From Paenibacillus taihuensis (GTDB lineage Bacteria; Bacillota; Bacilli; Paenibacillales; Paenibacillaceae), in contig NZ_QTTN01000025.1 of NCBI RefSeq assembly GCF_003386535.1, positions 1 to 64,000 of the forward strand: a stretch of DNA of 64,000 nucleotides, written 5' to 3'. The position numbers were made by a program, and so were the translations under genes. How positions within the stretch are numbered: the stretch's first letter is position 1; each line of letters begins with the position of its first letter. The notes under the pieces are model-generated. The model did no database searches and was not told the DNA's origin. It saw nothing but the letters and a program-made list of their open reading frames with translations. Of this stretch, positions 19,481 to 27,400 are shown piece by piece.

Positions 19481-19960
19481 ATGCATATTCAGATCGCAGC
19501 TGTTGGGAAGCTGAAGGAGAAGTATCTGACGCTCGGCATCGCCGAATACGCGAAGCGTCTTGGCCCGTACGTGAAGCTCACGCTCACGGAGGTGCCCGAC
19601 GAGCGCGCGCCCGAGACGATGAGCGCCGCGGAGGAAGCGATTGTCCGCGAGCGCGAGGGTGAGCGACTGCTCGCGACCATTAAGCCGGACGCGCATGTCA
19701 TCGCGCTGGCGCTGGACGGCGAGCTGTGGTCGAGCGAGGACCTCGCCGGGCAGCTCGATTCTTTAGCCACGTATGGGCGGAGCCACGTGGCTTTTGTCAT
19801 TGGCGGGAGCAACGGCCTCGCGCCCGCCGTCATGAAGCGCGCCCAGCAGAAGCTGAGCTTCGGGCGCATGACCTTGCCGCACCAGCTGATGCGGCTGGTG
19901 CTGCTGGAGCAGGTGTACCGGGCGGTGAAGATTAACCGGGGAGAACCGTATCACAAGTAA
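19481..19960 (+). CDS. rlmH: 23S rRNA pseudouridine-1915 N3-methyltransferase RlmH
   Basis: The 159-residue protein has the exact family length and begins [16 protein letters not shown]. The SPOUT-fold SAM-binding knot is visible as FVIGGSNGL, and the C-terminus is INRGEPYHK. RlmH methylates pseudouridine 1915 in helix 69 of 23S rRNA. The last 18 bases (19943-19960) are repeated three times downstream in direct orientation. In staphylococci this same gene end is the integration site of SCC elements. It starts 4 bases after the preceding stop codon. Confidence 0.97.
   Translation: MHIQIAAVGKLKEKYLTLGIAEYAKRLGPYVKLTLTEVPDERAPETMSAAEEAIVREREGERLLATIKPDAHVIALALDGELWSSEDLAGQLDSLATYGRSHVAFVIGGSNGLAPAVMKRAQQKLSFGRMTLPHQLMRLVLLEQVYRAVKINRGEPYHK
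19943..19960 (+). repeat. rlmH 3'-end attachment-like core (site 0)
   Basis: GAACCGTATCACAAGTAA encodes the last residues EPYHK and stop of RlmH. It agrees with the pattern of SCC attachment cores (TATCAYAAR). CGGCGAAA (19961-19968) follows at once and is the inverse of TTTCGCCG found before sites 1 and 3. This fits a left junction attL. Confidence 0.8.
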
Positions 19961-20014
19961 CGGCGAAAGTTGGTTCTGATAGCCTCTAATCATTGCTTTG
20001 GAAATTTTAAAATA

Positions 20015-20033
20015 ACTGACTGCATTTGTCAGT
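20015..20033. promoter_or_regulatory. Candidate operator before the WYL regulator gene
   Basis: ACTGAC (20015-20020) and GTCAGT (20028-20033) form a perfect inverted repeat with a 7-base spacer, shortly before a TATACT-like -10 element. This is a plausible autoregulatory site. Confidence 0.4.
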
Positions 20034-20099
20034 GATGTAGGGTTATACTCAAAACAAGGTTGGAATAATCCAGGCAAACTTGGAAAGAAGGATTAGTCG

Positions 20100-21098
20100 A
20101 TGACGAAATCGGACAATATGTTATCGATTCTCTGGATGCTGCGCTCAGGCAAGCGGATGACCGCTAAGCAGTTGGCGGAAGAGCTTGAGATTCACGTGCG
20201 GACCGTCTATCGCTGTATCGATTCTCTGTGCGCCAGCGGGGTTCCAATCATTGCGGATTCGGGCCCAAACGGCGGCTATAGCATCCTAAGCCAGTTTACC
20301 GATTCCCCGCTCTTCTTCGATATCGAGGAGCAGAAGGCATTGATCCATGCCTCGATATTTGCTAAAGAGGCTGGGTACCCCTACTCCGATGATTTAACCC
20401 GAGCGATGGACAAAATGATGCGTTACGCGAACGAGAAGCAACTGGATCATCTTAAAAGTCATAGTACTGCCTTATCCGTCATTTATCCACGAACGGACGG
20501 AGTGCTCCAACTCTATCTTCAAATGCTGGAGGCGGCGGCAGGACAGGGACGGACGGTGGAAATGCAATATGACCGGGGCAAGGGGGAAGACCGCCTTCCG
20601 CGACTGTTCGACCCGTATGGCATTGTCTTCTGGAAAGGGAACTGGTATACGGTAGGGTATTGCGGTTATCGGGAGGAGTTACGGAATTTCCGAGTGGACC
20701 GTATTCGCTCGTTGCGGGAGACGGAGGGACGTTTCGAGCGTCCAGCGGGTTTCTCGGCTAAGGATCATCTGCTCGATAATCTGCTTCCCGATCCAACCGG
20801 ACCAGCTAAGTTCGAGACCGTTCGGATTAAGGGTCAAGAGCAGATTCTGAACGAGTTGTGCCATCACTGGTTGTTCGGCCACGCGGTCGTGGAGCGTATG
20901 CCCGAAGAGGCAGTGTTCCATTTAGAACACTCGATGTTGCAGACGTATGTACCTTAATTTTTGATGCCGTACAGCACAGCCTTGCAGATTGAGTCGGAGC
21001 TACTTATCGGAAAGATGGTGGAGGCAAACGCTCGAATGCTTGCGCATTACGAAGCCATGTTGGCAAATTCCGCAAGAAGAAAGGAAGATGAACGATGA
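20100..21098 (+). pseudogene. WYL-domain transcriptional regulator interrupted by an in-frame TAA
   Basis: The first 285 residues form an N-terminal HTH_11 domain (about 5-60, MTAKQLAEELEIHVRTVYRCIDSL) and a WYL ligand-binding region (about 140-210, FDPYGIVFWKGNWYTVGYC). The frame stops at TAA 20955-20957 after MLQTYVP. The same frame then continues without further stops for 46 codons (FLMPYSTALQIES, then LLIGKMVEANARMLAHYEAML) to a TGA at 21096-21098. That continuation is the usual C-terminus of this family, so TAA has replaced a codon, probably Tyr (TAT/TAC). The restored stop overlaps the next gene by ATGA. The truncated protein may be inactive or partly functional. Confidence 0.85.
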
Positions 21099-21397
21099 GC
21101 AAGTTCGCCATGTTCGGAAAATTAACGGCCCATGAGGGGAAACGGGAAGAGCTCGCGGAGATGATGCTAGCATCCAGCGCGACATTGAACGATATGGAGG
21201 GCTGCATCTATTATATCCTGCATGCGGCTGAAGACGATCCTAACGATCTTTGGATCACGGAGCTATGGGAGAGCCAGGAGTTTCATGCCGCGTCTTTGCA
21301 AAACGAGAAGGTATTGGAGCTAATCGGGCGTTGCCGGCATTTAATCGCAGGAGGCAGTGCCATAAAGGTTCGGCCGCTCGGAGGAAAAGGATTTTAA
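21095..21397 (+). CDS. Antibiotic biosynthesis monooxygenase (ABM) family protein
   Basis: The 100-residue protein has the ABM dimeric ferredoxin-like fold pattern: FGKLTAHEGKREELAEMM, then GCIYYILHAAEDDPNDLWITELWESQEFHAASL. The family includes quinol monooxygenases such as YgiN and small oxygenases that act without cofactors. The substrate is unknown. Its ATG overlaps the restored stop of the WYL gene (ATGA), so it was originally translated by coupling. It is the likely regulated target of that regulator. Confidence 0.85.
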   Translation: MSKFAMFGKLTAHEGKREELAEMMLASSATLNDMEGCIYYILHAAEDDPNDLWITELWESQEFHAASLQNEKVLELIGRCRHLIAGGSAIKVRPLGGKGF

Positions 21398-21441
21398 TTA
21401 AAGCGATGAGCGGTGCTATACCTGATTCAGGAGGAATGAGG

Positions 21442-21867
21442 ATGGACTGGAATTACTATGATACGTTCATTACCGTTGCCGCGGATTGCCCCTCAGAGAC
21501 CGGAATAAAGCCCATGGACAAGAAAAACGGGAAAACAAAGCCGGGTATCGAGTTTGAGTTACTCGCGAATAATCCGTATGGCTATACGCAGGAGGAACTC
21601 TTGTACATCGTGCATATCCGACACAAAAGCATTCCGGAGGAGGAGTTAGCTGAGAGGGGTGACCAGATTCGAGACGAGTTTTTTATGAAACCGAAACCAT
21701 GCTTGAGAACATCAATGCTCCCGAAAAAATACGGATGGGGTATTCATTTCAATGCGAAGGGGGAAATCGCGATCGTTCCGATGGAATCCCCAGAATATAG
21801 GCGTTTCGCGGAAGGAGCCAATGGGAATGTGAAGCTGCTCGCCGCTATGAGAAACAAGAAGAAGTGA
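21442..21867 (+). CDS. DUF6157-like protein
   Basis: The 141-residue protein begins MDWNYYDTFITVAADCP. It contains KPGIEFELLANNPYGYTQEELLYIVHIRHK, FFMKPKPCLRTSMLPKKYGWGIHFN and a final segment YRRFAEGANGNVKLLAAMRNKKK. These are features of small conserved proteins of the DUF6157 type, often found with monooxygenase or regulator genes. No catalytic role is known. ATG 21442 is preferred because AGGAGG lies 7 bases upstream; ATG 21436 is too close to it. It probably shares a transcript with the ABM gene. Confidence 0.75.
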   Translation: MDWNYYDTFITVAADCPSETGIKPMDKKNGKTKPGIEFELLANNPYGYTQEELLYIVHIRHKSIPEEELAERGDQIRDEFFMKPKPCLRTSMLPKKYGWGIHFNAKGEIAIVPMESPEYRRFAEGANGNVKLLAAMRNKKK

Positions 21868-21910
21868 GTGCAATCACGGTTTCAGTAGACACATTAGCGA
21901 AGATGAAGCT

Positions 21911-21938
21911 TGGCGGCCACAGGGCCGCCATTTGTTTT
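21911..21938 (+). terminator. Rho-independent terminator after the DUF6157-like gene
   Basis: TGGCGGCC (21911-21918) pairs perfectly with GGCCGCCA (21923-21930) and is followed by TTTGTTTT. The T-run merges into the TTTCGCCG motif of the cassette end. Confidence 0.85.
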
Positions 21939-21959
21939 CGCCGATGCCCCCGTTAAGCT

Positions 21960-21977
21960 GAACCGTATCATAAATAG
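21960..21977 (+). repeat. rlmH-end attachment-like core (site 1)
   Basis: GAACCGTATCATAAATAG differs from the rlmH end at three of 18 bases and still reads EPYHK-stop. TTTCGCCG (21936-21943) lies 16 bases upstream. The segment from TTTCGCCGAT through the core is nearly the same as at 36891-36932. Confidence 0.8.
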
Positions 21978-22015
21978 GGCGAATGATGATGGTGAAAATA
22001 CCTATGTGGTCTTGA

Positions 22016-22891
22016 CTAATGGAGCTCCTTGATTGCGTCCATTAACAATATCGATGCCTTGCCCAAGGAGTCTTTATCTCTATAAACGATGCCCAAGGTG
22101 ACTACGGGATTCAGATTGGTGAAGGGTCTGATGACTACAGAGCCTTCCATTTCCAGACCGCTATAAATTGGAACAACACCTACGCTGCATGTTTGTTTGA
22201 CCATTTGCTGAATCACAAAGATACTTCCAACCTCATGATATGAGATAGCTGAGTTATCGGTTTGCGAGAGTGCCCTATCCCACAGCTCTCGGTAGATACA
22301 AGTAGGCTCCTTGACCAGGACAGTCTGCCTGGCGAGATCGCTCGCCGTGATGTCAGGTTGATTGGCCAACGGGTGGTCTGCCCTCATCATCACCCCTAAT
22401 TTGTCCTCCATAAGGGGTTCGAATTCTAGCATAAGAGCTGCCGCTGGAACGGAGCATATGCCGAAATCTAATTCTCCAGCGCGAACCCTCTCCGCGATCG
22501 AGTTGCTTCCACCCACTTCCATCGTTAACTGCACTTTCGGGCGAGTCCTACAAAAGTCGGCAACGACGGTTGCAAGTCTCTGGCTTGCTATGGGCTCAAT
22601 AGCGGCGAAGTGAACGGCTCCGCCGTCTCCCGCCGCAATATCGGAGACGGTCCGCCTCATGGTTCTGATCGAATTCAGTAATGCTGAAGCCTCATGGCGG
22701 AGCCACCGTCCGGCTTCGGACACGATCACGCGCTTGCCATCGCGTATGAATAAAGACACGCCTAGGTCAGCTTCGAGGCGCTGTATGTGAAGGGTTACCG
22801 TAGAAGGAGCAAATCGAAGCTCCTCTGCTGCTTTCTGAAAGTGGCCAAGACGCACGCACGCTTCGAAGGTTTTTAAAGCTCGAAGATCCAT
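22016..22891 (-). CDS. LysR family transcriptional regulator
   Basis: The 291-residue protein begins MDLRALKTFEACVRLGHFQKAAEELRFAPSTVTLHIQRLEADLG, a classic LysR winged helix. The periplasmic-binding-like effector domain follows (about 90-290). ATG 22891 has GGTGAT a few bases upstream and gives the usual start. The gene is divergent from the MFS gene (about 120 bases between starts), the usual arrangement for a LysR regulator controlling its neighbour. The effector is unknown. Confidence 0.93.
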   Translation of the reverse strand: MDLRALKTFEACVRLGHFQKAAEELRFAPSTVTLHIQRLEADLGVSLFIRDGKRVIVSEAGRWLRHEASALLNSIRTMRRTVSDIAAGDGGAVHFAAIEPIASQRLATVVADFCRTRPKVQLTMEVGGSNSIAERVRAGELDFGICSVPAAALMLEFEPLMEDKLGVMMRADHPLANQPDITASDLARQTVLVKEPTCIYRELWDRALSQTDNSAISYHEVGSIFVIQQMVKQTCSVGVVPIYSGLEMEGSVVIRPFTNLNPVVTLGIVYRDKDSLGKASILLMDAIKELH

Positions 22892-23008
22892 TGTCATCAC
22901 CGCAGGTTTAAGATTTATGAATCATTTATTCATATAATTCAATTTTACTAAACTTTGCCTTGAATTTATACTAAGGTCAACAAAATAATTTGGGGGGAAG
23001 ATGGAGCA

Positions 23009-24247
23009 TTGGGTACGAAATCCGCATTCAACTGGATGACTCTGTGGGCATCACTTTTGTTTGTCGTCATTCTTGGCTTTTCTCGACTCTCCTATGGCAT
23101 GTTCTTGCCGGGAATACAGAGGGAGATCGGGGGGAGCTACAGCCAACTGGGCATGTTAGGAACGGTCAACTTTGTTGGTTATTTGATCGGGACACTCTGT
23201 CTTTCGCCTTTGATCTCGCGATTCCCGGATCGCAAGCCTGTCATCAATCGAATAACGTGTTTCCTGCTTGGATTGGCCATGATCGGCTCGGCATTCAGTT
23301 ATCATTTCATTCAGCTAGGGCTATGGCGGTTCGTAATTGGCTTGTTATCTGCCCTTGCCACCGTGCTAGTCCTGTCCATTGCAGTGGATGCCGTTCGGCC
23401 GGCCGAGAGAGGAGTGGCATCGGGTCTAATATGGCTAGGCGGTTCCGCAGGCATTTTAGTAACTGGTTTATTCGCTCCCATTACCATTGAACCTTCGCAT
23501 TTGGATGGTTGGAGGTATGCATGGGCGGCTATGGGCTTGTTCGGTGTAATCGTCGCGTTCGGTTTCGAGTTCGTCACGGGTAAGCGGGAATCCACCCCCA
23601 TACTTTCGACGACGGAACTGGATCCGCAAGACCCTGAACGCGTGAATGTGTACCATCTCCTGTTGAGTCCCAAGAAGCTGTTATTCTTAATCGGTTCTTA
23701 TTTTTTCTTCGGTTCAGGTTACATCATCTATTTTACGTATCTGATCCCCTATTTGGTAAGCAAGGGCGTTCCGTCTCTCTATTCCGGGCTAATCTGGTCT
23801 TGTATAGGATTCGCTGGCTTATTTAACGGATGGATCGGAGGGAAGGCTATAGACCGCTGGCCGAGTGGATATACGCTTGCGACAGGGTTAACCTTGGGTA
23901 CGATCGGCGTAATTGGCGTCACCATCAATCATACGATGGTGACAGCATTAGGCGCCGTCATAATTGGGCTGGTCTCATTTATTACTCCGCCGCTGATGAC
24001 GACCGCGCTTCTTAGGCGCCATGTCCCTCATCACGCCTATGCGGCAAGCCTAAGCCTAGCCACTGCTTTCTTTGCTTCCGGACAGATTATCGGTCCTATT
24101 GTCGGGGGTGTTGCGGTTGAAAAATACGGTTTGCAGTTTGGCGTCGCGTCCAGCGCGATCTTTATGGCCATAGCAGCCGCATTAGCCGGTTGGTACGGAC
24201 ACCAACAACGACAGCAGTCGATCCGGCAACTCTCTCTCGGAATCTGA
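23009..24247 (+). CDS. YbfB/YjiJ-type MFS transporter
   Basis: The 412-residue protein has about 12 membrane helices. The N-terminal FSRLSYGMFLPGIQREIGGSYSQLG and the conserved SGLIWLGGSAGILVTGL match the YbfB/YjiJ MFS group. The start is TTG 23009 with GGGGGGAAG about 9 bases upstream. It is divergent from the LysR gene, which probably regulates it. The substrate is unknown. Confidence 0.88.
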   Translation: MGTKSAFNWMTLWASLLFVVILGFSRLSYGMFLPGIQREIGGSYSQLGMLGTVNFVGYLIGTLCLSPLISRFPDRKPVINRITCFLLGLAMIGSAFSYHFIQLGLWRFVIGLLSALATVLVLSIAVDAVRPAERGVASGLIWLGGSAGILVTGLFAPITIEPSHLDGWRYAWAAMGLFGVIVAFGFEFVTGKRESTPILSTTELDPQDPERVNVYHLLLSPKKLLFLIGSYFFFGSGYIIYFTYLIPYLVSKGVPSLYSGLIWSCIGFAGLFNGWIGGKAIDRWPSGYTLATGLTLGTIGVIGVTINHTMVTALGAVIIGLVSFITPPLMTTALLRRHVPHHAYAASLSLATAFFASGQIIGPIVGGVAVEKYGLQFGVASSAIFMAIAAALAGWYGHQQRQQSIRQLSLGI

Positions 24248-24341
24248 TAAATCAATTACGACAATGACAAGAGCTGTCACCATTAACGTTTAAAATTGAG
24301 GTTAAGAGCGATTAAATTCAAACAAAGAGGAGTGAATGAGG

Positions 24342-25157
24342 ATGTCGAACAGCTATGATAGGAGCTTGGCAGCAAGGAAATTCTTCTTCGCGGGAGATCT
24401 TCGGCTCTCTTACCTTGATAATGGAGGAGATAACGAACGAGTGCTCGTTATGCTACATGGGTATATGGCGAATGCAAGATCATTCTCGGAGCTGGCCATA
24501 CGATTTAAGGATTGGCGCGTTATTGCTATGGATCAACGCGGACATGGCTGGAGCGATCAGCCGCCAGGGAAGGAATATGCAAGGGATGATTACGTGGAGG
24601 ATATTCGGACTCTGATACAGTCGGAGCTTGGGGGACGGCCGGTCACGATTCTGGGGCATTCACTGGGCGGATTGAATGCTTATCAATTCGCGGCTCGTTA
24701 CCCTGAATTAGTGAATGCCGTTATCGTTGAGGATATCGGCGCGGAGATTCAGGCTGATTTCTCCTTTGCAGAAAAGCTTCCCTTCCGGTCTGCCTCATTA
24801 AAGGAACTTAGACAAAGGCTTGCAAGCGTAGGACTCCGGGCAATCGATTATTTCGCCGAGAGCGTGTTTGAGGATGAGCTCGGCTGGGGATTCCGAACGG
24901 ATCTGAAAGGGCTTCAAGTATCCGTCCCCCAATCCAATGGCAATTGGTGGAAGGATTGGTTAGGGTCGAGTTGCCCGATTTTGCTGATTCATGGGGGGAA
25001 GAGCTTCATTCTTGCTACTGAACAAGCGAAACGGATGGAAGCTAACAGGCCTAATACCAAGCTGATCGTTTTCGATCAATGCGGTCACGGGGTCCATGCC
25101 GACGATATAGACGGCTATTTTCAAGCAGTGAATGATTTTCTAATGGAACAAAAATAA
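24342..25157 (+). CDS. Alpha/beta hydrolase
   Basis: The 271-residue alpha/beta hydrolase has an oxyanion region VMLHGYMANARSF, DQRGHGWSDQP, the nucleophile elbow GHSLGG with Ser107, and a C-terminal His249 in DQCGHGVHADD. The start ATG 24342 has AGAGGAG 9 bases upstream. It precedes a DinB-family gene by 13 bases and is probably cotranscribed with it. The substrate cannot be inferred. Esterases, epoxide hydrolases and haloperoxidase-like enzymes share this pattern. Confidence 0.9.
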   Translation: MSNSYDRSLAARKFFFAGDLRLSYLDNGGDNERVLVMLHGYMANARSFSELAIRFKDWRVIAMDQRGHGWSDQPPGKEYARDDYVEDIRTLIQSELGGRPVTILGHSLGGLNAYQFAARYPELVNAVIVEDIGAEIQADFSFAEKLPFRSASLKELRQRLASVGLRAIDYFAESVFEDELGWGFRTDLKGLQVSVPQSNGNWWKDWLGSSCPILLIHGGKSFILATEQAKRMEANRPNTKLIVFDQCGHGVHADDIDGYFQAVNDFLMEQK

Positions 25158-25170
25158 GGGGTTGGGACGA

Positions 25171-25668
25171 ATGTACTGCACGGTTGAGGATTTTATAGGC
25201 GAGTGGATGAACGAAGCCGCATTAACTCAAAAGGTGCTGGACGGCTTGACTGATGAATCGCTCTCGCAGCTAGTTTATCCCGAAGGGCGCAAGTTGGGAA
25301 GGATAGCGTGGCATTTGGTTACGAATATTCCGGATTATTTAACGGGATTTGGCGTCTCAATAGCAAGAGTACCGGATCCGAACGAAGTACCGTCTGCGAA
25401 GGAGATTGCAGAGGTGTTTAAAGCAGTGAGCGCCCAGGTGACAATTGCTCTTCAAGAGCAGTGGACGGACGATACGTTGAAGCAAGTCCAAATAGCGTTC
25501 GGAAGAAAGGAGTCCAACGCGACGATTTTCATGGGACTGATCAAACACATCGTTCATCATCGGGGTCAAGTTACGGTTCTGTTGCGTCAAGCGGGGCTGC
25601 CTATACCTGCGGTATATGGTCCTTCGAAGGAGGGATGGGTGAAGCTGGGCGCGGAGCCGCCGCTTTGA
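25171..25668 (+). CDS. DinB family protein
   Basis: The 165-residue four-helix DinB-like protein has putative metal-binding His residues in IAWHLVTNI and in HIVHHRGQVTVLLRQAGL. DinB/YfiT-like proteins include thiol-dependent S-transferases, but most are uncharacterised. ATG 25171 is favoured because AAGGGG lies 9 bases upstream. A paralogue with the same HHRGQ(V/M)TVLLRQAGL segment is encoded at 38088-38567. Confidence 0.9.
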   Translation: MYCTVEDFIGEWMNEAALTQKVLDGLTDESLSQLVYPEGRKLGRIAWHLVTNIPDYLTGFGVSIARVPDPNEVPSAKEIAEVFKAVSAQVTIALQEQWTDDTLKQVQIAFGRKESNATIFMGLIKHIVHHRGQVTVLLRQAGLPIPAVYGPSKEGWVKLGAEPPL

Positions 25669-25710
25669 GCGTGCGGCAATGTCAAGTACACACGTAATGG
25701 AAGCTTCCTT

Positions 25711-25732
25711 AAGGCACCCGCTCGGGTGCCTT
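25711..25732 (+). terminator. Hairpin terminator after the DinB gene
   Basis: AAGGCACCC (25711-25719) pairs perfectly with GGGTGCCTT (25724-25732) around GCTC. The following GACTTTCGC is a poor T-tract. Confidence 0.65.
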
Positions 25733-25758
25733 GACTTTCGCTCTATAGATGATACGGT

Positions 25759-25776
25759 GAACCGTATCACAAATCG
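25759..25776 (+). repeat. rlmH-end attachment-like core (site 2)
   Basis: GAACCGTATCACAAATCG matches the rlmH end except at three of 18 positions. It is part of an 18-bp palindrome, GATACGGTGAACCGTATC (25751-25768). TTTCGC (25736-25741) stands in the place of TTTCGCCG at the other sites. Confidence 0.65.
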
Positions 25777-26273
25777 TGAGGTACGTTTCACAATCTGAAA
25801 TCTGCATCTTGTTTTTTTTGATGAGATAGAACTGAACCACCTGAGAACTATTGGTCAGAACAGCACGGACAAATAATAGATTCCCCAGTCTAAATATGAT
25901 TCGGATTGATTTTGCAGTCTCATCTACGTCGGGGCGATCCGAGCTGACCAGTTACATAACATCCGTTGGGCTATTATAGGAGACCAAAAGGTTCGAAAAA
26001 AGCGGAATATCTTTCTAAAGGGCATTAAATTTAGCGGGTAGAGGCCGGAATTCAACCTCTGTTCCGACTCCGGCAGAAAACACGACGTTCAGCCAAGCAT
26101 GTTCCGCCGCCGTACTAAGCATCCATATAGGAGGCGGAATGGGCAATACCTGCCCAACGATAATTGAGTTCAGCTATTCTGAGCGTGCCATTTCAAATGC
26201 AGGTATGTTAGACTGGAATCTTGAAAAAGAAAGAGCAATATGTATGTTTGAACTTCTGAAAGGAGACGCAGCC
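25777..26273. other. Region without a recognised gene
   Basis: I see no coding sequence with a ribosome binding site here. The stretch is AT-rich near site 2 and GC-richer from about 26040. A frame open from 26139 into the TetR gene has no start signal. It may be cassette end or decayed DNA. Confidence 0.4.
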
Positions 26274-26840
26274 ATGGGCAGAAAGCAATCCTATACGGAG
26301 TCGGAATTACTGGATCTTACAAAAAGGTTAGTACTTGAGCATGGGTATGACGGTTTTCATCTCAAGTTGCTTTCACAGCATTTACCAGGTGCCAGAAGTA
26401 CGATTTATCAGTATTATGCGAATAAGGAAGAAATTGTGGCTGCTTGCATGAAGCGTGTGATTACGAGCATCATCGAGAAGGCTTCGGCAATCGATGAGAC
26501 TAGTCCAATGCAAGCCCTTCAGGAACTGCTTGGCATTTATGTCGAAGAAGCCAAGCTTCATCAGCTGTTGGGCGATGCTCATAAAATCAACACAACAAAT
26601 TCGGATGCGGCTCGTCGGGATATTGATTTTGTCGAGCAAGCCCATACCACGCTAAAGGTTCAGTTAACGCGTCTCTTCCAAAGAGCGCAACAAGAGAAAA
26701 GCCTCAGAGAAGACATTCCGCTCCTGGTACTGGTCGGTGGATTTTTCAACCTCATAAATACCCCAAACATGATAAACGTCCCTACTCCCGAGTGGAGCAA
26801 GCTATTGTTTCAGATGTGGATGGGGGGAGCGCAGCGGTAG
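26274..26840 (+). CDS. TetR family transcriptional regulator
   Basis: The 188-residue protein has a TetR N-terminus (YTESELLDLTKRLVLEHGYDGFHLKLLSQHLPGARSTIYQYYANKEEIV) with the HTH at about 25-50 and a ligand domain after it. ATG 26274 has AAGGAG about 10 bases upstream. Downstream lies GACAC-AA-GTGTC (26861) and a decayed copy of the start of the ABC permease found intact at 33072. The ancestral order was therefore probably tetR-operator-permease-ATPase, a drug-exporter type unit. Confidence 0.88.
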   Translation: MGRKQSYTESELLDLTKRLVLEHGYDGFHLKLLSQHLPGARSTIYQYYANKEEIVAACMKRVITSIIEKASAIDETSPMQALQELLGIYVEEAKLHQLLGDAHKINTTNSDAARRDIDFVEQAHTTLKVQLTRLFQRAQQEKSLREDIPLLVLVGGFFNLINTPNMINVPTPEWSKLLFQMWMGGAQR

Positions 26841-26860
26841 GATGCTCTCTTTTTTAATTC

Positions 26861-26872
26861 GACACAAGTGTC
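26861..26872. promoter_or_regulatory. Degenerate TetR-type operator copy
   Basis: GACACAAGTGTC has perfect 5-bp arms and resembles the perfect operator at 33031-33046. It precedes the permease remnant. Confidence 0.5.
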
Positions 26873-26900
26873 ACAAATGAAATGATGGGGTGTTGATGAA

Positions 26901-26955
26901 CATGTTTTTAGCTTGAAAGGAATTGATGCACAGCAAGATGAAGTTTTTGAGAATC
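26901..26955 (+). pseudogene. Remnant of the ABC permease N-terminus
   Basis: From ATGTTTTTAGCT onward the DNA is closely similar to the first about 50 bases of the intact permease gene at 33072, including GCACAGCAAGATGAA. An early TGA and later divergence show that it is dead. It sits right behind tetR, where the intact permease would be expected. Confidence 0.75.
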
Positions 26956-26996
26956 GTAAGCAGCTGATTCAGTAGAAGCAAGATAACTGGTGATCG

Positions 26997-27039
26997 CCCT
27001 CTACCCGGCCATTTATGCTAGGTGGAGGGTGTTTTTTTT
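26997..27039 (+). terminator. Rho-independent terminator
   Basis: CCCTCTACC (26997-27005) pairs with GGTGGAGGG (27021-27029), one wobble, followed by TGTTTTTTTT. It now terminates transcripts running through tetR and the permease remnant. Confidence 0.85.
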
Positions 27040-27400
27040 GCGATGACTAATCAACGTCAAATGGCGATAGGTAATTGATGAACTTGTGGTTGCGATAAAA
27101 GAAGTCTTCCGGTTTTCCATCATGAACCATGCAGCCACTCTCGGGCTTAAGGTGCTGTGATCGGGTATTCGGTACGTTAATCCAAGTCCAGCAACCAGCG
27201 ATAGGCGACATTAAGCTGAACTTCCTGCCGGGGGTGAAACATACGAACACCACCTTTTAATAGGCTGCTGAGGTTTCTCAACAACCTGACAGCATTTATT
27301 CTGTTCTTTTTGGTGTTACATGGGTGATTGTGCATTGCGTGGGAAAACGTCTGGGAATACAATGTGGTGCGATTGATTTTAGCCTATTGGGGGGGATGGT
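27040..27400. other. Region without a recognised gene
   Basis: A minus-strand frame at 27047-27253 (68 codons; GCWTWINVP and a final NHKFINYLSPFDVD) looks protein-like. It lacks a clear start and I cannot assign it; it may be the tail of a broken gene. Nothing else was seen before the ribosome binding site of the next gene. Confidence 0.35.

Larger units (their letters stand above)
19961..21977 (+). mobile_element. Putative rlmH-attached cassette A
   Basis: This 2.0-kb segment is bounded by core copies at 19943 and 21960. The inner ends carry an inverted octamer, CGGCGAAA at 19961 and TTTCGCCG at 21936. It carries the interrupted WYL regulator, the monooxygenase and the DUF6157-like gene. 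No recombinase is inside, so it could move only with help in trans. Confidence 0.6.
21978..25776 (+). mobile_element. Putative rlmH-attached cassette B
   Basis: This 3.8-kb segment between core sites 1 and 2 carries lysR, MFS, alpha/beta hydrolase and DinB genes. Its left end GGGCGAATG resembles CGGCGAAAG after rlmH. The right end before site 2 (TTTCGC at 25736) is more diverged than at sites 1 and 3. No recombinase gene is present. Confidence 0.5.
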
